Assembly: GCA_964471755.1 (NCBI GenBank)
Contig: CAYYJM010000045.1
Location: forward strand, 1-30,940
DNA: 30,940 bases
Reading direction: 5' to 3'
From: CAYYJM01 sp964471755
GTDB lineage: Bacteria; Planctomycetota; Planctomycetia; Gemmatales; Gemmataceae
Numbering within the stretch: position 1 is the stretch's first letter; each line of letters begins with the position of its first letter. The translations under genes and the position numbers were made by a program. Below, piece after piece: positions 23,388-30,940 of the stretch. The notes below the pieces were generated by a model, which was given only the letters and a program-made list of their open reading frames with translations, was not told where the DNA came from and made no database searches.

Positions 23388-24797
23388 ATGTCCTTCCTCA
23401 CCCGCCGTGATCTGCTCCGCACCCAGGCCCTCGGCTTCGGCTACCTGGCCGCATCGGCCCTGCTCGCCGAGGACTCGCATGGGGCGGACGCTCCACGCTC
23501 GTCCAACTCACTTGCGCCGAAGAAGCCACACTTCCCGGCTCGCGCCAAACGCCTGCTCTTCATCTTTCTCAAGGGCGGCCCCAGTCAGGTCGATACCTTC
23601 GATTACAAGCCGCAGCTCCAGAAAGACGATGGCAAGCCTCTGCCATTCGCCAAGCCGCGCGTGCAGTTCGCGCCGACGAACAACCTCCTCGGCTCACCGT
23701 GGAAGTTCAAGCAGCACGGCCAGAGCGGCTCGTGGGTCAGCGAGTTGTTCCCCGAGGTGGCCAAGCACGTCGATCGGCTCTGCTTCCTGCACAGCCTTCA
23801 CGGCACCAACGCCGCTCACGGCGGAGCCCTGCTCAAGCTCCACACCGGCAGCGACAGCCAGGTTCGACCCAGCCTCGGGGCCTGGGTCANNNNNNNNNNG
23901 ACCGAGAACCAGAGCCTGCCCGGCTTCGTCACCATCTGCCCAACGCTGGCCCACGGCGGCGTCAACAACTGGGGCAGCGCCTTCCTGCCGGCCGAGTATC
24001 AGGGCACGCCCCTGGGTCACGCCGGCCTCGGCATCGACAAGGCCCGCGTCAACTTCCTCAGCTCGCCCGAACGGCCGCGTGACATCGAGCGTCTGCTGCT
24101 CAACCACGTCGAGGGCATGAACCGGAACCTCCAGAATCAGACCGGCCCGGCCTCCGCCCTGGAGGCCCGGCTGTCGAACCTGGAACTCGCCTTCCGGATG
24201 CAGAGCGAGCTACCGCGCGTCCAGGACCTGGCCGGCGAGAGCAAGGCAACGCAGAAGCTCTACGGCATCGACGATCCGGTCACCGCCTCATTCGGCAAAC
24301 AGTGTCTGCTCGCCCGGCGCTTCCTGGAGGCCGGCGTCCGCTTCGTCCAGGTGACGCACTCCGACGCGGCGGTGCAGTGGGATCAGCACTCGAACCTGAA
24401 GCGCGACCACGCCAAGAACGCCCGCGAGGTCGATCGACCCATCGGCGGTCTGCTGACCGACCTGGCGGCGCGCGGTCTGCTGGAAGATACGCTCGTGATG
24501 TGGGGCGGCGAGTTTGGCCGAACGCCGACGGCCCAGGGCAAGGACGGCCGCGATCACAACCCGGAGGGCTTCACCATCTGGCTCGCCGGCGGCGGCGTCA
24601 AGGGCGGCTTCCATTACGGCGCGACCGACGACTACGGCTACTTTGCCGTCGCGGACAAGGTCCACATCCACGACCTGCACGCGACGCTACTGGCCCTGAT
24701 GGGCCTTGATCACGAGCGGTTGACCTACCGCTACGCCGGTCGGGACTTCCGCCTGACCGACGTTGCCGGGCACGTTGTCAAGGAGATCCTGGCCTGA
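23388..24797 (+). CDS. Tat-secreted DUF1501 protein
   Basis: A 469-codon gene (including gap codons) of the DUF1501 family, alkaline-phosphatase/sulfatase-superfamily-like proteins very common in planctomycetes and usually paired with PSCyt/DUF1549/DUF1553 proteins. Tat-type signal: TRRDLLRTQALGFGYLAASA. Diagnostic stretches: KRLLFIFLKGGPSQVDTFDY (56-75), FLHSLHGTNAAHGGALL, TICPTLAHGGVNNWGSAFLP, LVMWGGEFGRTPTAQGKDGR, and DHNPEGFTIWLAGGGVKGG. The conserved Asp and His in GGPSQVDTFD and DHNPEGF are retained. A 10-N gap interrupts the coding sequence at the WV..TEN motif, but the frame continues. ATG with GGAG 9 bases upstream. Role: probably periplasmic, enzymatic activity undemonstrated. Confidence 0.92.
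   Translation: MSFLTRRDLLRTQALGFGYLAASALLAEDSHGADAPRSSNSLAPKKPHFPARAKRLLFIFLKGGPSQVDTFDYKPQLQKDDGKPLPFAKPRVQFAPTNNLLGSPWKFKQHGQSGSWVSELFPEVAKHVDRLCFLHSLHGTNAAHGGALLKLHTGSDSQVRPSLGAWVXXXXTENQSLPGFVTICPTLAHGGVNNWGSAFLPAEYQGTPLGHAGLGIDKARVNFLSSPERPRDIERLLLNHVEGMNRNLQNQTGPASALEARLSNLELAFRMQSELPRVQDLAGESKATQKLYGIDDPVTASFGKQCLLARRFLEAGVRFVQVTHSDAAVQWDQHSNLKRDHAKNAREVDRPIGGLLTDLAARGLLEDTLVMWGGEFGRTPTAQGKDGRDHNPEGFTIWLAGGGVKGGFHYGATDDYGYFAVADKVHIHDLHATLLALMGLDHERLTYRYAGRDFRLTDVAGHVVKEILA
23890..23899. other. assembly gap (10 N) inside the DUF1501 gene
   Basis: Ten N of scaffold-type length. The flanks read GAWV and TENQSLPGF. DUF1501 proteins usually have WV(S/T)YGLGTEN, with five residues between V and TEN; only four codons fit here, suggesting about 13 real bases. 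Confidence 0.95.
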
Positions 24798-24812
24798 GCG
24801 GTGCGTCCCCGT

Positions 24813-25520
24813 TCAGGGCGACCGGCGCGTCCGCCCCCGAACCGCGTGGCAAATCAACTCCGCCGCCTCGTCCTCGCCCAGACGGCTGGAGTTCAACACC
24901 AGGTCGTATTGATGCACCTCGTCCGGTTGACGATGGAAGTGCGTCATCAGAAACTCGGCCCGGCGTGCGTCCCGTTGACGCACATGCTCGGTCGCCTCGG
25001 CTGAGGACAGCCGCAGGGACTGGCCCATCCAGGCGACCCGCTCCGCCCAGGGAGCGACAATCCGGACATGAAACGTGTGCGACGCCGGCAGGAAGAAGCC
25101 GGCACCGCGACCGATCAACACCACGTTGCCTTGAGCCGCCAGCATCAGGATGATCCGCGCCAGACTGATGATCGACGGATGCTGACTGAGCGTCTGTTCG
25201 CGCAGCAGTTGTTGCAGACGCTCCTCGACCCAGGCGGCGACATCGTTGGGAGCGTCCTGAGCATTCTGGCCGGCCGAGCCATCCTGGGCCATGAACTCGA
25301 GCAACTCCTGATCGTAGACCTGCCAGCCGAGCTTGCGGCCCACTCGCCGACCGATCGTCGCGCCGCGAGCGCCAGTCTCTCGGCTGATCGCCACGGTCGG
25401 GCCGAGCGGGAACGGCGGTCGTGCCGGTTGAGCGCCGCGGTCGCCTTGAAAGCCGTGCCGCGGCGTCTCCAGCAGATCAACACCATTCTCCGGCGGCTGA
25501 TCCTCAGGTACCGTCGTCAT
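24813..25520 (-). CDS. cytidylate-kinase-like protein
   Basis: A 235-residue cytoplasmic protein of the cytidylate-kinase-like family (Pfam PF13189 type). After a Pro-rich N-terminus of about 38 residues comes TVAISRETGARGATIGRRVG (42-61), the family's variant P-loop, then KLGWQVYDQELLEFMAQ. The segment NVVLIGRGAGFFLP precedes a helical lid region with AERVAWMGQSLRLS and HVRQRDARRAEFLMTHF, ending at DLVLNSSRLGEDEAAELI. A nucleotide monophosphate kinase activity is possible, but many members of this family have no proven substrate. It is the last gene of the ABC operon, 27 bases after the permease, with a GGAGG site. Its stop is 15 bases from the convergent DUF1501 stop. Confidence 0.8.
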   Translation of the reverse strand: MTTVPEDQPPENGVDLLETPRHGFQGDRGAQPARPPFPLGPTVAISRETGARGATIGRRVGRKLGWQVYDQELLEFMAQDGSAGQNAQDAPNDVAAWVEERLQQLLREQTLSQHPSIISLARIILMLAAQGNVVLIGRGAGFFLPASHTFHVRIVAPWAERVAWMGQSLRLSSAEATEHVRQRDARRAEFLMTHFHRQPDEVHQYDLVLNSSRLGEDEAAELICHAVRGRTRRSP

Positions 25521-25547
25521 GGAAGAAACCTCCAGGAGAGAGAGGGT

Positions 25548-26501
25548 TCAGGCTCCACCGTCCTGATACTGCGAACGTCGAAAGACCCAGACGCCCAGGC
25601 CGAGCAGGGCGACCGTGGCCGCGATGAGAACCACCTGCGCCGTCGCCGCCGAGACCGGCACGAACAGGTCGGCCCGTGGCGGCGGCACACCATACGGCTC
25701 GGCCAGCTCGAACATCATGCACCGGGCGTAGAAACCGATCGTCGCCCATTTCAGGTAGCCGGGCATCAGGTTCAGGATGATTTCCAGAAAGAACACGTAG
25801 AGCAAGGCCAGGATCGTCGGCCGACGAAAGGCGGCCGACAGCAGATGGAACAGGGCGGCGAAGGCCAACGACGCCCAGAGAACCACCGGCCAGAACAACA
25901 CCAGGGCCTGCCGTCCAGGCGGCCCGGCCAGCAGACAGAGGATCACGAAGCCCCCCAGGTTGAAGCCGAGCGTCCAGGGCAGCAACGCCACGAACTTCGC
26001 CAGGTAGATCGCCGACCGGGGCATCGGCCGTGAGAGCAACCAGAGCAGGTTGTTCTGCTCCCGCTCGCCGCCCAGGGCCTCGGTGGCGAAGCTCAGCGTC
26101 CACAAGGGCAGCAGGAACCCCAGGAACAGCCCCATCACGATCCCCTGAGTATAGACGATGAACGGCCAGGGGGTATGCAGTAAGATCTGCTGAAAAGCAG
26201 CGACGACACCCGGATCGGCCGGCCCGATCGGTGCCGCCCGTGGGATCGCGTAGAGGATCGCCTCCAGCGAGTCGGTCCACACGCCGAGCGCCGGCTGACC
26301 TCGACCGATGCGCCAGGTGCGAATGTTCCAGCGGTCGCGGGCCGTGTTGATGGCCACGAAGGCCGCCGCAAAGACCAGCAGCCCCAGCGCCACCCAGACC
26401 ATCTGTCGTAGCCGGGCCTGCCGCCAGAAACTCAGACCGACCAGATACCACCAGGCTCGCCAGCCGGTCGCCGTCGGCGCGGGATCGGAAACCGTCGTCA
26501 T
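25548..26501 (-). CDS. ABC-2 type transporter permease (pair 2)
   Basis: A 317-residue membrane protein. The frame runs open to 26930, but the ATG at 26501 overlaps the ATPase stop as ATGA and starts the expected sequence. About six TM helices: residues 34-51, 118-140, 166-192, 198-222, 228-246 and 285-307. The segment LGGEREQNNLLWLLSRPMPR (143-162), followed by IYLAKF, is the hallmark cytoplasmic loop of ABC-2 permeases. A periplasmic loop at about 55-115 links TM1 and TM2. It pairs with the directly upstream ATPase by translational coupling. The substrate is unknown. Confidence 0.85.
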   Translation of the reverse strand: MTTVSDPAPTATGWRAWWYLVGLSFWRQARLRQMVWVALGLLVFAAAFVAINTARDRWNIRTWRIGRGQPALGVWTDSLEAILYAIPRAAPIGPADPGVVAAFQQILLHTPWPFIVYTQGIVMGLFLGFLLPLWTLSFATEALGGEREQNNLLWLLSRPMPRSAIYLAKFVALLPWTLGFNLGGFVILCLLAGPPGRQALVLFWPVVLWASLAFAALFHLLSAAFRRPTILALLYVFFLEIILNLMPGYLKWATIGFYARCMMFELAEPYGVPPPRADLFVPVSAATAQVVLIAATVALLGLGVWVFRRSQYQDGGA

Positions 26502-27583
26502 CGTGCCGCCCCCGCACCGAGCAGATAGCCGAGAACGGCCTGGGTCGAATCGTCGAGCGTCTCCAGACGGCGGACCTCGTACCACTCCTCCAGGATGAGC
26601 CGGCCCAGATCGGCGAAGAATCGCTGCGGATTCCGGGCCCGGATGGTCAGGCACAGCACGCCCGGTTCGCGATCGTCGGTCGCGCCCGGCAGGTCGATGC
26701 CGACGACGTCGGCCAGACGAAGAATCGCCCCGGCCACCTGACGCAGCGGATCGCCCTCGACGTGACGCGGCGACTCCAGTTCCAGGCGAACGGTCAGCGG
26801 GTGATTGTCGAGCCGATCGCGAATGTCGGCGACGCTGCCGACGGCGGCGATCCGACCACGGGCCATGATGGCGACGTGATCGGTCAGCTTCTCCAGTTCG
26901 TCGAGTTCGTGGCTGGAGATGAGCAGGCACTTGCCCTGATCGGCCAGAGTGCGGGACAGATCGAGGAACTCGGCCCGGCCGACCGGATCGATGCCGCTGA
27001 GCGGTTCATCGAGGATGAGCAGGGCCGGATCGTGGATCAGAGCCTGGGCCATCTTGATGCGCTGACGCATGCCCTTGGAGTAGCCGCGCAGATTGCGATC
27101 CGCCCGATCGACCATGCTGACTCGTTCGAGCGCGGCCTCGGTTCGGCCGTCGGCCTCGGCACGGGGATAGCCGCACAGTCGGGCCATCGCCTGGACGAAC
27201 TGTCGGCCGGACATCTCCTCGTAGAAGTGGTCGAGATCGGGACAGTAGCCGATCTGAAACTTCGCGGCCGGCTCCCAGGCCGGGACGCCGCCGACGAGAA
27301 CGCGACCGAGATCGGGCCGCAGATGGCCGGCGACCAGACGCAGGAGCGTACTCTTGCCGGCTCCGTTGGCTCCGACGAGGCCGGTGATGCCGCCGCGAAG
27401 TTCGAGGCTGACCTGGTTGACGCCGATGACCGGGCCATACCACTTGCTCACCCGCTGCACCTGAAGCACCGGAGCGGCCGGGGTCGCGACCTCGTCCACG
27501 ATGTGAACGACGGGCCCGGTCGGCGGCGCGATCAGCGCAGAATCTCCACGGCGCGGATCCGCCGGGTCGAGTAGATCAGGCAT
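26498..27583 (-). CDS. ABC transporter ATPase (pair 2)
   Basis: A 361-residue nucleotide-binding protein. After an unusual N-terminal extension of about 37 residues comes a standard ABC domain: Walker A GANGAGKST (71-79), signature YSKGMRQR (168-175), Walker B LLILDEP (188-194) and H-loop His225. The C-terminal 100 residues form a regulatory extension as in ABC-2 drug/lipid exporters. The ATG at 27583 has GGAG upstream and lies inside the preceding permease gene, a 52-base overlap. Later starts (for example near residue 25) would shorten the overlap. It powers the permease that follows. Confidence 0.88.
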   Translation of the reverse strand: MPDLLDPADPRRGDSALIAPPTGPVVHIVDEVATPAAPVLQVQRVSKWYGPVIGVNQVSLELRGGITGLVGANGAGKSTLLRLVAGHLRPDLGRVLVGGVPAWEPAAKFQIGYCPDLDHFYEEMSGRQFVQAMARLCGYPRAEADGRTEAALERVSMVDRADRNLRGYSKGMRQRIKMAQALIHDPALLILDEPLSGIDPVGRAEFLDLSRTLADQGKCLLISSHELDELEKLTDHVAIMARGRIAAVGSVADIRDRLDNHPLTVRLELESPRHVEGDPLRQVAGAILRLADVVGIDLPGATDDREPGVLCLTIRARNPQRFFADLGRLILEEWYEVRRLETLDDSTQAVLGYLLGAGAAR

Positions 27584-28461
27584 AGCAGACTCACTCCGAG
27601 GAGAACCGCCAGAGCTTCATACCAGGCGGGATGATTCAACCGTTCGGCTTGCCGGGCCGCCTGACCGAGCATGGCCCCACCGACGAGAGCGGCATCGTTC
27701 CACAGGTCGAGCAGACGCCAGCGCGGATCAAATCGCAGTCGATCGACGAGGGCGTCGGTCAGCACCCGGGCGAAGATGAACAGGGCACTCCAGATCATGA
27801 TGAGCGGCACCGTTCGTCGGACCCAGAGTGCCGTCGCCAGCAGCAGCAGGGTGAACATCACCGTCAGCACGAAGCCGTAGCCGACGATGCCGAGCAGCAG
27901 CGGAGCCTGGGTGAACGGGTACGAGCCGGGATAGAGCAGGGCGAACTCGAGCCACAGAGCGAGCGCCGGCACCGTCGTCAGCAGGTTGATGAAGACGCCG
28001 ACGGCCAGCGCCTTGCCGAGCAGGTAGTGCCGACGCGTCAACGGCTTGGACAGAAAGAACGGCAGACTGCCGAAGCGCAGATCGTTGCCGAGAACGACCG
28101 AGCCGGCCAGGGCGAGCGTCACCATGACGATGTAGCTCTGGTAGCGGATGAACGTCAGGTACGTTTCGCCGGAACCGTCGAGGAACGTCAGCTGGCGATG
28201 GATCAGTTGCCGCAGACCGCCCCGGCCCTGCTCGGGTGACGCCACGCTGTCCGAGAACGCGACCAGGTACTGGCCGAAGAAGAACATCAGAAAGACCATC
28301 AGACCCAGGCCGTAGATGACCCAGAAGAGCTTGCGGCGAAACATCTGCAAGAGGGCGGCGCGGGCGATGGGCCAGACGCTCCAGGTCGGCTCGGCGAAGG
28401 TTCCACGCCAGGGCCGATAGTGCAGCAGCACCGGCGCGGCCTGACGGCTACTTTCGCCCAT
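27532..28461 (-). CDS. ABC-2 type transporter permease (pair 1)
   Basis: A 309-residue membrane protein. The frame is open from 28566, but the ATG at 28461 has GGAGGG 7 bases upstream and overlaps the ATPase gene by 14 bases. TM segments: about 43-68, 108-127, 148-178, 188-212, 216-238 and 280-298. LGNDLRFGSLPFFLSKPLTR (124-143), followed by YLLGK, matches the ABC-2 loop (E/D..G.l..lLs.P.sR...GK). It is coupled to the upstream ATPase (pair 1), and overlaps the next ATPase by 52 bases. The two pairs are divergent in sequence and are not a recent tandem duplication. Confidence 0.85.
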   Translation of the reverse strand: MGESSRQAAPVLLHYRPWRGTFAEPTWSVWPIARAALLQMFRRKLFWVIYGLGLMVFLMFFFGQYLVAFSDSVASPEQGRGGLRQLIHRQLTFLDGSGETYLTFIRYQSYIVMVTLALAGSVVLGNDLRFGSLPFFLSKPLTRRHYLLGKALAVGVFINLLTTVPALALWLEFALLYPGSYPFTQAPLLLGIVGYGFVLTVMFTLLLLATALWVRRTVPLIMIWSALFIFARVLTDALVDRLRFDPRWRLLDLWNDAALVGGAMLGQAARQAERLNHPAWYEALAVLLGVSLLCLIYSTRRIRAVEILR

Positions 28462-29452
28462 CGCATTGCCCTCCGGTCGCTGACGCTCCCGGCTCGCCAG
28501 GCTGGTTCTCCTGCAACACCCGCAGGAACAGTTCGTCGAGCTGCTCGTCATCGGGGAGCAGTCCACGGATACGCACCTGATGCGCCTCCGCCAGGATGAA
28601 GAAGGCCCTCGCGATCCATCCCGACGGCACGATCACGCGAATCTCTCCACGCCCATTGTTGTGTACGACCTGCACACCTTCAAGGGTCAGTTCTTCCAGG
28701 AAGGCGGTCGGTTCGCCCTGAAGTTGCAAACGGTAACGGTCGTGCCGCCTGGCGCGGAGGCCGTCCAGGTCGCCCTGTCGGAGAATCCGGCCGCCCTGGA
28801 TGATCAGGACGTTTTGGCAGACTCGTTCCACGTCGCCGAGCAGGTGCGTCGAGAGCAGGATTGACTTGCCATGTTCCCGGCCGAGCGCGAGCAGAAGACG
28901 GAGCATCGCCTCACGGCCGGCCGGATCGAGTCCGCTGGTCGGCTCGTCGAGCAGCAGGATGGGCGGATCGTGAACGAGGGCCTGGGCCAGCTTGAGCCGC
29001 TGCTTCATGCCGGTGGAGTATTCCTCCAGCAGGCGATAGCGAGCGTCTTCGAGTTCAAGGCAGGTGAGCAGTTCATGGGCGCGGCGCTGGGCCTCGCGGC
29101 GCGGCATGCCGTACAGTTCGCCGGCCAGGCAGACGTAATCGACGCCGCGCATGCCGGGCAGCAGGGCGTCGGCCTCCGGCATGTAGCCGATGGCCCGGCG
29201 AAGGCGGGTGCCGTCGCCGCGGATGTCCTGATCGAGAACGCGGCCGCTGCCGCGTGTCGGCTGGATCAGGCCGAGGAGGATCTTCAGCAGCGTGGACTTG
29301 CCCGCGCCGTTAGGGCCGAGCAGACCCGTTCGCCCGAACGGCAGGTGAAACGAGACGTCGGCCAGGGCCTGGAAGGAGCCGTACCAGTGTGAGACGCCGT
29401 CCAGGCTCAGGAGTGGCGGTGGAGTGTCGGATGCTGCGTCGCCGTCGTGCAT
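28448..29452 (-). CDS. ABC transporter ATPase (pair 1)
   Basis: A 334-residue nucleotide-binding protein and first gene of the five-gene operon. Walker A GPNGAGKST (46-54), signature EYSTGMKQR (144-152), Walker B ILLLDEPTSGLD (165-176) and H-loop His203 in STHLL are all intact. The C-terminus (about 235-334) is a substrate-type extension ending in LDELFLRVLQEN, the helix typical of ABC-2 exporter ATPases. The ATG follows GGAGGG. With the other four genes it likely forms one or two export complexes for an unknown substrate. Confidence 0.9.
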   Translation of the reverse strand: MHDGDAASDTPPPLLSLDGVSHWYGSFQALADVSFHLPFGRTGLLGPNGAGKSTLLKILLGLIQPTRGSGRVLDQDIRGDGTRLRRAIGYMPEADALLPGMRGVDYVCLAGELYGMPRREAQRRAHELLTCLELEDARYRLLEEYSTGMKQRLKLAQALVHDPPILLLDEPTSGLDPAGREAMLRLLLALGREHGKSILLSTHLLGDVERVCQNVLIIQGGRILRQGDLDGLRARRHDRYRLQLQGEPTAFLEELTLEGVQVVHNNGRGEIRVIVPSGWIARAFFILAEAHQVRIRGLLPDDEQLDELFLRVLQENQPGEPGASATGGQCDGRK

Positions 29453-29518
29453 GGAACCCTCCGCCGGGGGCGATGTCGGTATTGTAGTCCGCCGGACAAG
29501 GCGTCCCTCTGAGACGTC

Positions 29519-29555
29519 GGGTGGGCGGGAGCGTCGGTGATGCTCCCGCCCACCC
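29519..29555. repeat. strong GC-rich inverted repeat in a divergent intergenic region
   Basis: GGGTGGGCGGGAGC and GCTCCCGCCCACCC are perfect 14-base arms around a 9-base loop (GTCGGTGAT). It lies between two divergently transcribed genes, so it does not end either. It looks like a REP-like dispersed element. No other copy is in the window, but the other intergenic hairpins have similar composition. Confidence 0.6.
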
Positions 29556-29615
29556 TACATTGCCTCCGGCGTGGCCGCTCCGGGCCGCCCTTCATTGGTG
29601 GGAGCAACCGGCCTC

Positions 29616-29644
29616 TTCTCAACGGCTCGTCTCTGGGGTACAGT
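29616..29644 (+). promoter_or_regulatory. weak promoter candidate for the DUF1080 gene
   Basis: TTCTCA (29616-29621) and TACAGT (29639-29644) are separated by 17 bases, with four of six consensus matches each. The predicted transcript would start about 30 bases before the ATG. Confidence 0.25.
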
Positions 29645-29682
29645 CTTCGCTGGATGATCCCCTGCTCCGAGGAGAATGAACC

Positions 29683-30372
29683 ATGAGGCGATGGAGTCTG
29701 CGGCTGGTCGTGATGGCCGTGCTGGTGACCACGATCGGGACGGCCCTCGGGGCCGCCGATGACAACTGGGTGCCACTCTTCAACGGCAAGAACCTCGACA
29801 ACTGGGTCCAGAAGGGCGGCAAGGCGAAGTACCGCATCGAGGACGGAGCCATCGTCGGCTCAACTGTGCCGAACACGGGCAACTCGTTCCTCTGCACCAA
29901 GAAGGACTACGGCGACTTCGTCCTCGAACTCGAGTTCAAGGTCGATCCGGCGCTCAATTCCGGCGTGCAGATTCGCAGCCACTGCTTCGACGACAAGAAG
30001 ACGATCGAGATCGACGGCAAGAAGAAGGAGATCCCGGCCGGTCGCGTCCACGGCTACCAGGTCGAGATCGATCCGTCGGCGCGGGCCTTCTCCGGTGCGA
30101 TCTACGACGAGGCCCGCCGGGGTCGCTTCTTGCAGGACCTGAGCAAGAACGAGGCCGCCCGCAAGGCGTTCAAGCAGAACGACTGGAATAAGTTCAAGAT
30201 CGAGTGCAAGGGCGATTCGATCAAGACGTGGATCAACGGCGTCCCTGCGGTCGATCTCAAGGACAACGTCACGGCCCGGGGCTTCATCGCCCTGCAAGTT
30301 CACGGCGTCGGCAAGAAGGTGGAACCGCTCGAGGTGCGCTGGAAGAACATCCGCATCAAGGAACTGAAGTAA
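29683..30372 (+). CDS. secreted DUF1080 (3-keto-disaccharide hydrolase-like) protein
   Basis: A 229-residue exported protein with signal peptide 1-24 (MRRWSLRLVVMAVLVTTIGT). The mature part is a concanavalin-like DUF1080 domain: WVPLFNGKNLDNWV (29-42), YRIEDGAIVGS, DYGDFVLELEFKVDP, NSGVQIRS, GYQVEIDPS, WNKFKIECKGDSIKTWINGV and GFIALQVHG. The family includes 3-keto-glycoside hydrolases and many carbohydrate-binding planctomycete proteins, so enzymatic activity is possible but not shown. The ATG has GAGGAG 9 bases upstream. It stands alone, divergent from the ABC operon and convergent with the haem-protein gene. Confidence 0.92.
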   Translation: MRRWSLRLVVMAVLVTTIGTALGAADDNWVPLFNGKNLDNWVQKGGKAKYRIEDGAIVGSTVPNTGNSFLCTKKDYGDFVLELEFKVDPALNSGVQIRSHCFDDKKTIEIDGKKKEIPAGRVHGYQVEIDPSARAFSGAIYDEARRGRFLQDLSKNEAARKAFKQNDWNKFKIECKGDSIKTWINGVPAVDLKDNVTARGFIALQVHGVGKKVEPLEVRWKNIRIKELK

Positions 30373-30378
30373 CAACCT

Positions 30379-30406
30379 CGGGAGGGCGAGATGCCTCGCC
30401 CTCCCG
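30379..30406. terminator. bidirectional terminator-like hairpin
   Basis: CGGGAGGGCGAG and CTCGCCCTCCCG are perfect 12-base arms around ATGC. It lies between two convergent stop codons (30372 and 30418), the expected place for a shared terminator, although no T-run follows. Confidence 0.65.
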
Positions 30407-30417
30407 GTCGGTCCGGA

Positions 30418-30940
30418 TCACTTGATGGGCACCTCGTAGACGATTGCGCCGAGGGGACGACCTTCCTTGCCACCGTGGCAGATGGCGCACTGCTTCATCA
30501 CGCTGGGAACGATCGTGGCCACGCGCAGGACCGGCTTGCCACCGACCTCGTCGATCTCCTGGCGGTCGAACTCGTCGTCCTCGCAGTCGTCNNNNNNNNN
30601 NTGGCGATCTCCTTGCAAGCCTTCTTCTCGAAAGGCGTCTTGGCGACGTTTTCCTTGTTCTTCGGGTGACCGGTCACGTCGAGCAGTTGAGCCGTGTGAT
30701 GGCCCTTCTTGTGCATCGCCTCGAAGACCAACTTGGCGACCGTGGCAGCCGGCGTGTCGGCCTGCTGCTCCACGTAGGTCTTCGTCACGACCACGACGTG
30801 CGTCTTGTACAGATCGTCGAGCAGTTGCACATGCTCGCGCGCCCGTTTCAGCGCCGCCGGATCGACCTTCGTGTTTGCCTTCTTCTCGACCTTTTTCTCT
30901 TCGGCCGACGCTGACCCGAGCCATACACCCACGACCAGCA
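30418..30940 (-). CDS. c-type-haem DUF3365-like protein, partial at the window edge and split by a gap
   Basis: The start lies beyond the window; the first visible residues (VVGVWLGSASAEEKK) are the end of a signal peptide. Before the gap: PAALKRAREHVQLLDDLYKT, then VVVVTKTYVEQQADTPAATV and PFEKKACKEIA. After the gap, in another frame: FDRQEIDEVGGKPVLRVATI, PSVMKQCAICHGG and PLGAIVYEVPIK, then stop. The C-terminal 'vlR.at..p.vMk.CaiCHg' with CAICH matches the c-type haem site of DUF3365/Tll0287-like domains. The protein is therefore probably a periplasmic haem protein or sensor. The frame change coincides exactly with the 10-N gap and needs a true gap of 8, 11 or 14 bases, so it is an assembly artefact and not a broken gene. 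Confidence 0.7.
   Translation of the reverse strand, partial: AGRGCMARVSVGRREKGREEGKHEGRSGGAETGARACATARRSVQDARRGRDEDLRGAAGRHAGCHGRQVGLRGDAQEGPSHGSTARRDRSPEEQGKRRQDAFREEGLQGDRXXXXDDCEDDEFDRQEIDEVGGKPVLRVATIVPSVMKQCAICHGGKEGRPLGAIVYEVPIK
30592..30601. other. assembly gap (10 N) inside the DUF3365-like gene
   Basis: Ten N of scaffold type. The flanking coding frames disagree by one base, showing that ten is a placeholder length. Confidence 0.95.

Overview
The window looks like chromosomal DNA of a planctomycete of the Gemmatales/Isosphaerales kind, probably a draft or metagenome-assembled genome because it carries two 10-N scaffold gaps. The evidence is the high GC content and a set of families typical of that phylum: a PSCyt1-DUF1549-DUF1553 protein, a DUF1501 protein, a DUF1080 protein, a TIGR02996 mini-protein, a TIGR03067 protein, and secreted sialidase/FGE-like proteins. 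No tRNA, rRNA, CRISPR array, transposase or phage gene was seen. This assignment rests on family recognition by eye, not on a search.

Layout. (1) 216-2600 (+): an MMPL/RND-type membrane transporter. (2) 2611-11804 (-): a compact three-gene operon, in transcription order a 2185-residue protein with a central cold-shock-like OB fold and a C-terminal active-looking Ser/Thr kinase, a PP2C phosphatase with two N-terminal cold-shock-like folds, and a NERD (nuclease-related) domain fused to a degenerate kinase. Divergent from it is a membrane-anchored PAS/coiled-coil protein (12242-13753). (3) 13778-17433 (-): a secreted sialidase, an FGE-like/BNR-propeller fusion and a small secreted unknown, probably one operon. 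(4) 17703-21188 (+): a Tat-exported sulfite-oxidase-like molybdoenzyme followed by a secreted PSCyt/DUF1549/DUF1553 protein. (5) 21227-23219 (+): a patch of planctomycete-specific accessory genes with less GC-rich codon use. (6) 23388-24797 (+): a DUF1501 Tat-secreted protein. (7) 24813-29452 (-): a five-gene operon of two ABC-2 ATPase/permease pairs and a cytidylate-kinase-like protein. (8) 29683-30372 (+): a DUF1080 secreted protein, then a convergent c-type-haem DUF3365-like gene that runs off the window.

The strongest candidate for an undescribed system is region 2. A kinase and a phosphatase that both carry nucleic-acid-binding-type OB folds are translationally linked to a possible nuclease controlled by a pseudokinase. 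It resembles in logic the kinase/phosphatase modules of the TerY-P and Pgl/BREX-type conflict systems, but lacks their vWA, methylase or ATPase partners here. A role in defence or stress signalling is inference. The remaining regions are ordinary planctomycete periplasmic metabolism and transport with some local oddities: an FGE domain without catalytic cysteines, a GC-rich repeat inside a DUF1553 gene, and several strong GC-rich hairpins between genes.
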